DNA of 34,617 nucleotides from Parablautia muri. GTDB lineage: Bacteria > Bacillota > Clostridia > Lachnospirales > Lachnospiraceae. Positions 16,115 to 24,386 of this stretch are shown in pieces. Both the position numbers and the translations under genes were made by a program. The stretch is taken from the NCBI RefSeq assembly GCF_009917485.1, contig NZ_QZDT01000038.1:1-34617 (forward strand), read 5' to 3'. The notes below the pieces were generated by a model. The model was given only the letters and a program-made list of their open reading frames with translations, was not told the origin of the DNA and did no database searches. The stretch's first letter is position 1. Each line of letters opens with the position of its first letter.

Positions 16115-16462
16115 ATGAGAAAGAAGAATTTCAAAGGAAGATGCGAAAAGAGGATGATTGGAAAGTGTTCTGATGTATGCAGGACATATGATGCCATTCA
16201 GTATACTTATGCTGATCTTCTGCAGGAGAGTGAGGAGATTAAGGAAATCAGATGTAATGTTCTTCTGGATGGATTGGATGTTGGAGGGTATACATCAGAT
16301 TTTGTCTGTACCAAGACAGGTGGTGATTTAATGGTACGTGAGTGTGTATTCCGTAAGTTTCTGATGAAGCCATTGACGGTGAAGATGCTGGATGCATCAA
16401 GGGAGTATTGGATCAGGCATGGAGTAACGGATTGGGGGTTGGTTATTGATGAAGAAGTATGA
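16115..16462 (+). CDS. tnsA: Short TnsA-like endonuclease domain protein
   Basis: 115 residues from ATG 16115, which follows GGGAGG by 11 bases; a longer frame runs back to 16046 but crosses the repeat motifs. It resembles the TnsA N-terminal catalytic domain: an opening helix AIQYTYADLLQES, CNVLL, then GYTSDFVCTKTGGDLMVREC and a closing LDASREYWIRHGVTDWGLVID. In Tn7 TnsA cuts the 5' strands with a restriction-enzyme-like E...D...QxK site. Here D62 (YTSDF) is kept, but the helix position that should hold Glu appears to be Gln29, and the ExK-like step reads ECV (76-78). The C-terminal TnsC-binding domain of full TnsA (about 270 residues) is absent. It overlaps tnsB by 14 bases. Confidence 0.75.
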   Translation: MRKKNFKGRCEKRMIGKCSDVCRTYDAIQYTYADLLQESEEIKEIRCNVLLDGLDVGGYTSDFVCTKTGGDLMVRECVFRKFLMKPLTVKMLDASREYWIRHGVTDWGLVIDEEV

Positions 16463-18290
16463 TCTGTTACGTTCTGGTGATAACATAATCCGAGTATTGG
16501 ATATTCAGCGGGAGAGAGTTTTTGTGATTGACTGCATTAACAGGAAAATGCCTGTATGGATGGAATCAGAGTTACTGGAATCTTATGTTGGGTGTACTGA
16601 TGGAGAGTTATTTGAGGCTAGTGGCGTTGATATCATAAGAGATACTGATGCTCTGGATGCAGATCAGAGGAAGGTTATGCATGAACGATATACAATGATT
16701 GCTCCTATTGTTTCTTTCATAGCGGATGATAAGATGCGCTCTAAACTGATTTGCTCTATAGCAGAAGAAAGCAAGGTATCAAAGCAGACAATCAGGAATT
16801 ATCTTTGTTTGTATTTGAGCTATATGGATATAACAGTGCTTGCACCTAAGAAACATAGGGATGAAAAGGAACTGACGCAGGATGAAAAGCATATGCGTTG
16901 GGCGCTTAACAAGTTCTTCTATACCACGAAGAAGCAATCCCTTATGACTGCATACACAATGATGCTCAAAGAGAAGTATTGTGATGCTATGGGAGTATTG
17001 GGAGAAGAATATCCATCCTTCTATCAGTTCCGATATTTTTATCGTAAGACAAGGAAGATGCAGAACTTCTATATTTCAAGGGATGGATTGAAGAATTATC
17101 AGAGGAATAATCGTCCTCTTGTTGGTGAGGGAGTACAGGAGTTTGCACCTGCAGTCGGTGTAGGGATGCTGGATGCAACGGTGTGTGATATTTATCTGAT
17201 CAATGAGGAAGGAAATCTGGTTGGCAGACCGATTCTTACTGCCTGTATTGATGCTTACAGTAGTCTATGTTGTGGATATTCTCTTTCATGGGAAGGTGGA
17301 GTATACAGTCTTAGAGGATTGATGCTGAATATTATTGCTGACAAGGGAGAATGGTGTAAGAGGTTTGGTATTTCTGTCCGGAAAGAGGATTGGGATTGTG
17401 ATATGCTTCCCGGTACATTCGTTACTGATATGGGGAGTGAATATAAATCGGAGAACTTTGAACAGATTGCAGAGCTGGGTGTTACGGTGGTTAATCTTCC
17501 ATCATACAGACCAGAGCTGAAAGGATTGGTAGAGAAATTCTTTGACTTGATTCAGGAGACATATAAGAAGCATCTGAAGGGTAAAGGTGTGATCGAGCCT
17601 GACTATCAGGAACGAGGAGCGCATGATTACCGGAAGGATGCATGTTTAACAATGATGGATTTTGAAAAGATTATTTTGCATTGTATGATCTATTATAATT
17701 CAAGGCGGATCATAGAAAATTTTCCTTATACAGAAGCTATGATAGAGGATCAGGTGAAGCCTTATGCGTCCTGTATCTGGGAGTGGAGTAAGTCACAGAT
17801 AGGAGCAAATTTAATAAATGTAGGTAGCAGAGAGCTGATGTTGACATTGTTACCGAGGACTGTGGGGAAATTTGGACGAACAGGTTTGAAGGTAAATAAG
17901 CTGCGTTATCATTGTGAGGGATATACAGAGCAATACCTGACTGGTGGTACTGTAACTGTGGCTTATAATCCGGAGGATGTTACCTCTGTATGGGTGATTG
18001 AGAATGGGATTTATACTGAATTTGCTTTGATAGAATCTCGTTTTAAGGGAAAAGATTTAGTTGAAATACAGGAATTACAAAGTGACCAGAGGGCTATTAC
18101 CAAGAATGAAATGAGGAACAATTTACAAGCACAGATTGATCTTGCACAGCATATAGAAGCCATTGCTGGCAGTGCTTGTAAGGCCAGTGGTCATATGGAT
18201 GTACACATGAAGAATATCCGCAATACAAGAAAAAAGGAACAGAGTAGATGCCATCAGGATTATATGAAGGAGGGGAGTTATTATGGCTGA
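16449..18290 (+). CDS. tnsB: TnsB-like DDE transposase
   Basis: A 613-residue integrase of the TnsB/MuA class that recognises the transposon ends and joins the 3' ends to target DNA. Residues about 75-215 hold helix-turn-helix-like end-binding regions (EESKVSKQTIRNYL). The catalytic RNase-H-fold core has D242 in GMLDATVCDIYL, D327 in TFVTDMGSEYK and E362 in RPELKGLVEKFFD, with the correct 35-residue D-to-E step. A small barrel (about 470-540) and a basic C-terminal tail follow, the tail being the usual TnsC contact. I prefer ATG 16449 over the TTG three bases earlier. All three catalytic residues are intact, so the protein looks active. Confidence 0.92.
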   Translation: MKKYDLLRSGDNIIRVLDIQRERVFVIDCINRKMPVWMESELLESYVGCTDGELFEASGVDIIRDTDALDADQRKVMHERYTMIAPIVSFIADDKMRSKLICSIAEESKVSKQTIRNYLCLYLSYMDITVLAPKKHRDEKELTQDEKHMRWALNKFFYTTKKQSLMTAYTMMLKEKYCDAMGVLGEEYPSFYQFRYFYRKTRKMQNFYISRDGLKNYQRNNRPLVGEGVQEFAPAVGVGMLDATVCDIYLINEEGNLVGRPILTACIDAYSSLCCGYSLSWEGGVYSLRGLMLNIIADKGEWCKRFGISVRKEDWDCDMLPGTFVTDMGSEYKSENFEQIAELGVTVVNLPSYRPELKGLVEKFFDLIQETYKKHLKGKGVIEPDYQERGAHDYRKDACLTMMDFEKIILHCMIYYNSRRIIENFPYTEAMIEDQVKPYASCIWEWSKSQIGANLINVGSRELMLTLLPRTVGKFGRTGLKVNKLRYHCEGYTEQYLTGGTVTVAYNPEDVTSVWVIENGIYTEFALIESRFKGKDLVEIQELQSDQRAITKNEMRNNLQAQIDLAQHIEAIAGSACKASGHMDVHMKNIRNTRKKEQSRCHQDYMKEGSYYG

Positions 18291-19533
18291 TCTTTCAGAT
18301 ATTATCCATATTTTACCGTCAATGAAATCAGGTGCTGATCTGTTTTCAGCATTGGAGGTATTGCCGGAGTATGATGAGGTTATCCGAGAAACAGAGGTTC
18401 CTGTGCGACTTATGGCGCTTTCTGATCTTTACAGGATATATGTACCTTCCCAAATGTCATTGGAGATTTACAGTAAAATGTATCTGGCATTGTTACGATC
18501 ATTGCAGAAGAAGGGTACAAGGCTGGCTGTACAGCAGAAGAATCAGAATTACAAAGCAGTGATACAGCAGGAATATAGTGGCATCATGGGTGGCTCTGAC
18601 AGCTTTACAATCATTGGAGCATCCGGTATTGGCAAAAGTTCTGCTATCAGCAGAGCGATTACGCTGATTACTGAAAACAGAGTGATTGAGGTTGAGAATC
18701 CATATACGAAGATTATTCCATGTATCTGTGTACAGTGTCCTTTTGATTCTTCTGTAAAGGGGATGCTGTTGGAGATATTACGTAAAGTGGATGAAATGAT
18801 TGAGAGTAAGTATTATGAGAATGCATTAAGAGCCAGAACTACAACGGATATGCTGATCGGGAATGTCAGTCAGGTTGCACTTAATCATATTGGGCTATTG
18901 GTGGTAGATGAAATTCAGAATGTATGTAACAGTAAGAATGGAAAGAGCCTTGTAGGGATGCTTACCCAGCTTATCAATAACAGTGGTATATCAATCTGCA
19001 TGGTGGGAACGCCTGAAAGTGCTGTGTTCTTTGAACAGGCGGTACAGCTTGCCAGAAGGTCATTAGGATTACGTTATGATGTGATGGAGTATGGTACGGA
19101 TTTCAGAAATTTTTGTGAGATTGTGTTTTCCTGTCAGTATGTGAAACAGAAAACGGAGATTACTGATGGGATCATGGAATGGCTTTATGAGCATACTTCT
19201 GGGAATATATCGGTGGTAGTGTCTCTTATTCATGATGCACAGGAGATTGCTATATTAAGTGGTAAAGAAGTTCTTAATCTGGAATCATTAAATGAAGCAT
19301 ATCAGCAGAGGTTATCTATGTTGCATGGGTTTATCCATATGGAGCAGAAAAAGCAGACTTCTAAGGCTAAAAAGAAAGTATCTGTTACGGTTACGGATGT
19401 ACGGACTTCTGCAGAAGAAAAGTATAGAGGAGACTTTACGATTGCCGGATTGGTAGAGGATGCTAAAACTGAAAATGGGGATATTGTGCAGTTATTGAAG
19501 ATACATATGCCAGTGGTGGAGGTAGCGGTATGA
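18283..19533 (+). CDS. tnsC: TnsC-like AAA+ transposition regulator
   Basis: A 416-residue AAA+ ATPase that forms ATP-dependent filaments on target DNA and links the target selector to TnsA/TnsB. Walker A is GASGIGKSS (112-120), Walker B is GLLVVDEIQ (204-212), and sensor 1 is in CMVGTPES. Flanking helices on both sides are the likely contacts for TniQ and TnsB. Start ATG 18283 overlaps the tnsB stop by 8 bases and has AAGGAGGGG ahead. Other NTPases of this fold (IstB, DnaC, TniB) are excluded by length and by the flanking tnsB and tniQ genes. Confidence 0.9.
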   Translation: MADLSDIIHILPSMKSGADLFSALEVLPEYDEVIRETEVPVRLMALSDLYRIYVPSQMSLEIYSKMYLALLRSLQKKGTRLAVQQKNQNYKAVIQQEYSGIMGGSDSFTIIGASGIGKSSAISRAITLITENRVIEVENPYTKIIPCICVQCPFDSSVKGMLLEILRKVDEMIESKYYENALRARTTTDMLIGNVSQVALNHIGLLVVDEIQNVCNSKNGKSLVGMLTQLINNSGISICMVGTPESAVFFEQAVQLARRSLGLRYDVMEYGTDFRNFCEIVFSCQYVKQKTEITDGIMEWLYEHTSGNISVVVSLIHDAQEIAILSGKEVLNLESLNEAYQQRLSMLHGFIHMEQKKQTSKAKKKVSVTVTDVRTSAEEKYRGDFTIAGLVEDAKTENGDIVQLLKIHMPVVEVAV

Positions 19534-20873
19534 TTGCATATATGCCGACAATTTATCCTGATGAACTGGTGTATAGCTGGTTCTGCAGATATTATGTACA
19601 TTCGGGCTGTTTTTCTCATAAGATGGCGTTGCAGGAGCTGTATTGTAAGAAGTCAGATTATCTGAATAAAGAATTTATCGGGAACTTAAATAGTGGAGCT
19701 ATGGAGAAAATTGAAAAAATATATCCTATGGATGAATTGGTCTTAGATCATACTATGTACCCTCAATATGCACGGTTTATTCCATTAGAACAGAAGAAAG
19801 ATGCTCTGTATCGTTTAGGCCATGAACCATGTGATGTACATCATTTGTTCTGTGTACTTCCGAGGAATAAAGGAGAGCAGTGTTTGAAGTTTTGTCCTAT
19901 GTGTGCAAGGGAGGATAGGGAAAGGTATGGTGAAGCCTATTGGCACAGGAAGCATCAGATCAGGAATGTGAGTATATGTACGAAGCATAAATGCAGGCTT
20001 AAGGAATCAACTGTTCCTGCAAAGAGTGAGCAGAGTTTTACGTTTTGTCCTGCTGAAAGTTACATAGGTAATGAGGAAGCTGTTGTTGAAAGTGATCCTT
20101 TAGTGATTCAGTTTGCATCATATTTGGATTCGGTATTTGATGCTCCTATGGATTTTGAGAATGATGTTCCGATAAGTGCGATCCTGTATGATGGGATGAG
20201 CAGGACAAAATATCTGAAACCGTCTGGGCGTAGCAGGTATACGAAAATGCTTGCGGATGATATGGGTGAATTTTACAGAAGTATGGGGATATGCAGTATA
20301 GCGAGTATATATCAGATTCAAAAAGCATTGTTGGGGAAGTTGTCTGATTTCACGGTTATCTGTCAGATTGCTTTTTATTTAGGGATGGAGATAGAAGAAT
20401 TGATTAATCCTTCTCTGACTGTAGAACAGATTCAGAAAGAGCAGGAGAGCCATTATATGAGGGATGTTGCTCCTGTAGATTGGGAGCTGTTGGATATGGA
20501 AACGGCTCCTGTATTGGAGAAGTTTGCAAAGGGTGTATATGATGGAACTGGCAATGAAAACGGTAGACCAGAACGGGTGTCAGAGAAGCTTGTGTATCGG
20601 GAAATGGGATTGCTGGGGCATCAGTTGGAGAATATGCCGAGGTGTAAGACTATTATGGAAAGGTATGCAGAATCATATCCGGAGAGCTGGGCGAGGAAGA
20701 TTATATGGGCTTATCGGAAGTTGGAGGAAGAAGGGAAGCCTTTTTATTGGACGGATATAAGGAAGATTTCAGGAGTGAAAAAGAAAAATCTGCAGGTGGT
20801 TATTCCTTATTTGATGAAGCATGCGGATGATGATATGGTTGAAAGGATAATGGAGATGATCAGAACGCAATAA
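19530..20873 (+). CDS. tniQ: TniQ/TnsD-family target-site selector
   Basis: A 447-residue TniQ-domain protein. It starts MPTIYPDELVYSWFCRYYVHSG, the signature N-terminal box. A zinc-binding knuckle follows with C122PMC125, YWHRKHQ and C150TKHK (C150, H153). The C-terminal half is helical and rich in HTH-like segments (for example WTDIRKISGVKKKNLQVV). At this length it resembles TnsD, which binds a fixed chromosomal site, more than the short TniQ used with Cascade. Its site is predicted to lie in the 3' end of ppdK, by analogy with TnsD at glmS. ATG overlaps the tnsC stop as ATGA, with GGAGG 7 bases ahead. Confidence 0.9.
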   Translation: MIAYMPTIYPDELVYSWFCRYYVHSGCFSHKMALQELYCKKSDYLNKEFIGNLNSGAMEKIEKIYPMDELVLDHTMYPQYARFIPLEQKKDALYRLGHEPCDVHHLFCVLPRNKGEQCLKFCPMCAREDRERYGEAYWHRKHQIRNVSICTKHKCRLKESTVPAKSEQSFTFCPAESYIGNEEAVVESDPLVIQFASYLDSVFDAPMDFENDVPISAILYDGMSRTKYLKPSGRSRYTKMLADDMGEFYRSMGICSIASIYQIQKALLGKLSDFTVICQIAFYLGMEIEELINPSLTVEQIQKEQESHYMRDVAPVDWELLDMETAPVLEKFAKGVYDGTGNENGRPERVSEKLVYREMGLLGHQLENMPRCKTIMERYAESYPESWARKIIWAYRKLEEEGKPFYWTDIRKISGVKKKNLQVVIPYLMKHADDDMVERIMEMIRTQ

Positions 20874-20970
20874 TAGAAAATGAATTTTGATAGGGGGGCT
20901 TGATTGACTCTCTATTTATTTTTGCTGTTGTTTGTTATATGATAATAACAAAAAGGTAGGAGGTATCTAT

Positions 20971-21318
20971 ATGGTGGATGCACGAAAATTAGGAGAAAAG
21001 ATTGCTAGGATGTTTAATTTCATATATGAGATTAATGGTGATTATTATATATTAGGACAAGATTATTTCAGATTATGTACAGACTTGGAGATTGGTGTGT
21101 ATAAGGGATTTGAAGATGCTCTTAATGAAAAAGAAGAAGGCTTTATTATTGAGCAGTATAAACGTGTCAGAAGATATACGTCTGACTGTCAGTCTAATAG
21201 CGGGATTAGAGATAAAGAGCTTGTGGAATTTGTTCAGGGGCTTAGGAAAGGGGAAGTGGAAATATTAAGCAAACAAGTTGACCGAGCGGAATCATATGCT
21301 CAAATATCGTATCAGTAA
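20971..21318 (+). CDS. Hypothetical protein between tniQ and the FtsK-like gene
   Basis: 115 residues. Start ATG 20971 is set by TAGGAGG 7 bases ahead; the frame extends left but lacks a ribosome site there. The protein is small, charged and apparently soluble: DARKLGEKIARMFNFIYEIN at the start and a helical C-terminus (ELVEFVQGLRKGEVEILSKQ). I do not recognise the family. It lies 97 bases after tniQ and 55 before the FtsK-like gene, so it may belong with either. Confidence 0.7.
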   Translation: MVDARKLGEKIARMFNFIYEINGDYYILGQDYFRLCTDLEIGVYKGFEDALNEKEEGFIIEQYKRVRRYTSDCQSNSGIRDKELVEFVQGLRKGEVEILSKQVDRAESYAQISYQ

Positions 21319-21373
21319 TATATAGGATATTGTTAATTATAGCAATAGTGTTTTTGGCATAGGAGAAACAACA

Positions 21374-22804
21374 ATGAATCCACAGAAGAACAGTGAAGAT
21401 ATAACATATCATTTTCCACCGTTAAGCCTGCTTAAAGAAAGAAGATACAATAGAATAGACGAGCAGGAAGTAAAAGAAAATGCAATGAGAATACAGCAAA
21501 CACTTTTGAACTTTGGCATAAGAGTGCAGGTTTCGGATATTAACAACGGAGTGCGATTTACGCGATATGAGATTATGCCGGAAATGGGAGTTAGGATAAA
21601 AGAGATTGTAAAGCGGGAAAGTGAAATCAGGATCGCTACCAAGGCTACGGATATTCATATAGAAGCACCTATTCCTGGGAAGCCTGCAATAGGGATTGAT
21701 ATTGCTAATAAAGAAGTACCAATTGTTACGATAAAAGAAATAATAGAATCAAGAGAATTTAAAGAAAGCCCATCTAGTATGACTTTTGCGGTAGGGCGAA
21801 ATATAATTGGAGAGGTTGTTGTGGATGATATTAGCAAAATGCCTCATTTACTTATAGCTGGAGCTACTGGTTCTGGAAAGACAGTCTGCTTAAGTTCTAT
21901 AATTATGAGCATGCTTTATAAGGCAGGTCCGGATAGTGTAAAGATGATTATGATAGATACAAAAGGAGTAAGTTTGAGTATCTATAATGGAATACCCCAT
22001 TTACTTATCCCAGTAGTAACAGATGCATCAAAATCTTTGGCAGCATTGGAATGGGTTAGATTAGAAGTAGAGGACAGATATAGAAAATTTGCGGAATTTG
22101 GTGTGAGAGATTTAGCAGGATATAATAAATCTGACAGAGTACCATGCAAAACTCCGCAGATATTGGTTTTCATAGATGATCTGTCTGACTTGATGGCGAT
22201 ATATAAGAGCGAAGCTGAACAGCTAATAACCAGAATAGCGCAAAGTTCAAGAGGTGCAGGAGTACATTTTGTTATTGCAACCCAAAGGCCATCAACAGAT
22301 GTTATTACAGGACTGATAAAAGCAAACATACCAAGCAGAATGGCATGTAGCGTATTTTCGGCAATAGATTCAAGGGTAATTTTGGATGAAAGAGGTGCAG
22401 AATTACTTTTGGGAAATGGAGATATGTTGTTTAAGCCACAGGGATGCATGAAACCGATTCGTATTCAGGGAGCATATATATCTGATGAAGAAACTGAGAA
22501 TGTAGTACATTATTTGAAGAATCAAACTATATCCACAAGAACATTTTGCGATATTGAAAATAGAGATAAATGTGATGATGATTATGATCCTTATTTTGTG
22601 GAAACGGGGAGATTTATCATTGATAAGGGTAAAGCATCTATAGGCATGATACAAAGGATGTTTAAGATTGGATTTAACAGGGCGGCACGTATCATGGATC
22701 AGTTGTGTGCGGCAGGGGTAGTTGCTGAGGAAGAGGGAACAAAGCCAAGAACTATATTAATGAGTATGGAAGAATTTGAAAAGCTTGTGAAAGAAATGAT
22801 TTGA
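21374..22804 (+). CDS. FtsK/SpoIIIE-like DNA translocase without membrane domain
   Basis: A 476-residue hexameric motor protein. Residues about 30-125 form the alpha subdomain. The RecA-like beta subdomain has Walker A GATGSGKT (163-170) and Walker B ILVFIDDLSDLM (263-274), with SSRGAGVHFVIATQRPSTDV after it. The C-terminal 410-476 is a gamma winged-helix domain (KASIGMIQRMFKIGFNRAAR), the part that reads polarity signals in FtsK. The four membrane helices and linker of chromosomal FtsK/SpoIIIE are entirely absent, so it is cytosolic. The SpoIIIE MIDPK box is MIDTK here. AGGAG lies 8 bases before ATG. It may orient or pump the element's DNA; coupling to conjugation is possible, but no relaxase is visible in the window. 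Confidence 0.88.
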   Translation: MNPQKNSEDITYHFPPLSLLKERRYNRIDEQEVKENAMRIQQTLLNFGIRVQVSDINNGVRFTRYEIMPEMGVRIKEIVKRESEIRIATKATDIHIEAPIPGKPAIGIDIANKEVPIVTIKEIIESREFKESPSSMTFAVGRNIIGEVVVDDISKMPHLLIAGATGSGKTVCLSSIIMSMLYKAGPDSVKMIMIDTKGVSLSIYNGIPHLLIPVVTDASKSLAALEWVRLEVEDRYRKFAEFGVRDLAGYNKSDRVPCKTPQILVFIDDLSDLMAIYKSEAEQLITRIAQSSRGAGVHFVIATQRPSTDVITGLIKANIPSRMACSVFSAIDSRVILDERGAELLLGNGDMLFKPQGCMKPIRIQGAYISDEETENVVHYLKNQTISTRTFCDIENRDKCDDDYDPYFVETGRFIIDKGKASIGMIQRMFKIGFNRAARIMDQLCAAGVVAEEEGTKPRTILMSMEEFEKLVKEMI

Positions 22805-22867
22805 TAAATGTAAAAGAGTAGGGGAAGTTGGATAAAGAAAAGGAGTAGTGAAGTCTGAGATAAATGT

Positions 22868-22889
22868 ATTATGAGCATCATAATGTTTT
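22868..22889 (+). terminator. Weak terminator after the FtsK-like gene
   Basis: ATTATGA/TCATAAT (7 bp, loop GCA) followed by GTTTTC, 64 bases after the stop codon. Confidence 0.4.
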
Positions 22890-22954
22890 CAATCTGTGAT
22901 AGGCGTATGAATCATACCCTTAAATATATATTCTTATCATGACACTATAAATAG

Positions 22955-22980
22955 TCCCTGTGCCAGTAATGGCACGGGGA
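22955..22980 (+). terminator. Strong hairpin ahead of the next gene cluster
   Basis: An 11-bp stem, TCCCTGTGCCA/TGGCACGGGGA with one G-U, has a GTAA loop and is followed by TTCGTTTGTTTT. It is either the end of the upstream transcript or an attenuator in the leader of the genes starting at 23008, only 28 bases on. Confidence 0.55.
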
Positions 22981-23007
22981 TTCGTTTGTTTTAAGGAGGT
23001 TTCACAG

Positions 23008-23073
23008 ATGAAGATTAAAACCAGAAACAATGAATTGAAGTATGCCGTGTTAAGAAAGGAAGTGAGAAAATGA
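23008..23073 (+). CDS. 21-residue leader ORF
   Basis: AAGGAGG and a start ATG with normal spacing open a 21-codon reading frame, MKIKTRNNELKYAVLRKEVR plus Lys. Its stop overlaps the start of the next gene as ATGA. The peptide is very basic (9 K/R). The strong ribosome site and exact coupling suggest it is translated, perhaps only to deliver ribosomes to the next gene. Confidence 0.5.
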   Translation: MKIKTRNNELKYAVLRKEVRK

Positions 23074-23567
23074 ACATAGGCGCTATTGACAAGATTTACA
23101 ATTATCTTTCAGGAGAAAAGAATTATGTAGACCTTCCGGAAACAGAGCAAGCAAGAAAGAAGGTGAAAGCATACGCCATGAGTGATCTCTTAAGTGCGGA
23201 TGATGAGGAAGCCCATAAACAGTGGATAGAACTGGAAAAAGTAGTAGCGGAGTTTGGTGTGGAAAGTGAGCGTCAGGGATTTATCTATGGATTCAGATAT
23301 GCGTGTGAATTGTTTGTGAGGAATGAGAAGCCGTGTGTTTGTATGAGCAGACTGGATGAAAGTATCAAAGAGGAATATTCCATGCTGGCTGTTGAAGGAA
23401 CGGATAAGACTGATCCGGTGGTTGATATTCTGAAAGAGTATGTACCAGAGGAAAAATTGGGGGATGCGGTAGATACGCTCTGCATCTGCATTGAGAATAC
23501 AAAGTATGCTGTGTTTGAGCAGGGATTCCTTAGAGGGATTGCGGCTGAAAAAGGCGGTAACATATGA
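23070..23567 (+). CDS. DUF6809-like hypothetical protein
   Basis: A 165-residue acidic soluble protein. The central ERQGFIYGFRYA and C-terminal YAVFEQGFLRGIAAE resemble the helical DUF6809-type proteins common on Lachnospiraceae elements; the function is unknown. It starts in the stop of the 21-codon ORF, with AGAAAGGAAG just upstream, and overlaps the following gene by 4 bases, so it lies in a tightly coupled cluster. A shorter possible relative is encoded at 27378. Confidence 0.7.
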   Translation: MNIGAIDKIYNYLSGEKNYVDLPETEQARKKVKAYAMSDLLSADDEEAHKQWIELEKVVAEFGVESERQGFIYGFRYACELFVRNEKPCVCMSRLDESIKEEYSMLAVEGTDKTDPVVDILKEYVPEEKLGDAVDTLCICIENTKYAVFEQGFLRGIAAEKGGNI

Positions 23568-24094
23568 CAAGACCAATGACTACGGAAGAATTATTCGAGA
23601 AGATAAACAGCATCCTGATAGAGAAAAGTAAGATACCGGATATCCTTGATTACAGCCTTGCAACAAGTAACCCCATTCCCATAAGGACTTATGAGTTTGA
23701 TCTAAGAAATTCTCTTAATTATGGGGGCAATGAAGGAATCTATCTGGTTCTCTGGATTGAATATCTGGAAGGAAATGAGAAACGCAGAGCAGCTATCGGT
23801 ACTTACAAAACATTGTATGAAGATGATAATGCCATGCACATCATGGCATCACTGTTAGCAAATTTCATTATTGAGGAATATTCCTACGTGAATAAAAATA
23901 TGGATGATTTCACATGGGAAGGTGCAGATGTTCATGCTCTTAATGAGAATGGAGAAAAAATGAATTGGGGATATACGTGTACCACTATGGAGTCGGCATT
24001 AAAGAAGAAGGATGAATTGTTGAAGCATCATGAGAAGGTGGTCGTGAGAGATAATGCAACACGAAAAGAAAAAATTTATAAAGCTAAGGTTTGA
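23564..24094 (+). CDS. Hypothetical protein
   Basis: 176 residues, start ATG 23564 overlapping the upstream stop. Mixed alpha/beta with IYLVLWIEYLEGNEKRRAAI and FIIEEYSYV; no signal peptide or membrane segment. I do not recognise a family. It is coupled with its upstream neighbour and lies 19 bases before the BRCT gene. Confidence 0.65.
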   Translation: MTRPMTTEELFEKINSILIEKSKIPDILDYSLATSNPIPIRTYEFDLRNSLNYGGNEGIYLVLWIEYLEGNEKRRAAIGTYKTLYEDDNAMHIMASLLANFIIEEYSYVNKNMDDFTWEGADVHALNENGEKMNWGYTCTTMESALKKKDELLKHHEKVVVRDNATRKEKIYKAKV

Positions 24095-24113
24095 AGAAAG
24101 AGAGGATCAAATT

Positions 24114-24371
24114 ATGGGAGATAAAAATAATACAAACAATAACCCATTTACGGGATGCACAATCGTAGCAACAGGAAAGCTTGAAAACTTTACCCGTGAC
24201 GATATTAACAGCAGGATTATCAGTCTTGGAGCTACAGCGTCAAACTCTGTTACCCATAAGACAGATTACCTGATCTGCGGAGCTAAGCCGGGAAGTAAGT
24301 TAGTGAAAGCAAAGGAGCTGGGAATAACGGTACTGACAGAACAGGAGTTTCTTAAAATGATACCAGCATAA
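24114..24371 (+). CDS. Stand-alone BRCT-domain protein
   Basis: 85 residues, nearly all one BRCT domain: FTGCTIVATGKLENFTRDDI, then LGATASNSVTHKTDYLICG and SKLVKAKELGITVLTEQEF. This is the pattern of the BRCT domain at the end of NAD-dependent DNA ligase LigA, here without the ligase. Start ATG 24114 is preferred because GAGAGG lies upstream; an open frame reaches left to 24054. Free BRCT proteins are found on phages and plasmids, where they may bind DNA ends or nicks or recruit repair proteins. It sits directly before the partition genes. Confidence 0.85.
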   Translation: MGDKNNTNNNPFTGCTIVATGKLENFTRDDINSRIISLGATASNSVTHKTDYLICGAKPGSKLVKAKELGITVLTEQEFLKMIPA

Positions 24372-24386
24372 AGGAAGGAGGTTATT

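Larger units (their letters stand above)
15664..20873 (+). mobile_element. Tn7-like transposition module (TnsABC-TniQ) at the 3' end of ppdK
   Basis: Four genes with overlaps of 4 to 14 bases encode a TnsA-like endonuclease domain, a TnsB DDE transposase, a TnsC AAA+ regulator and a TniQ/TnsD target selector, in the canonical order. The module begins beside the ppdK stop and is transcribed away from it, as Tn7 is from glmS. The limits given cover the inverted-repeat segment through the tniQ stop; the whole element presumably goes on to the right, and its distal end was not located. No Cas genes were seen, so this is not a CRISPR-associated transposon as far as the window shows. Confidence 0.8.
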
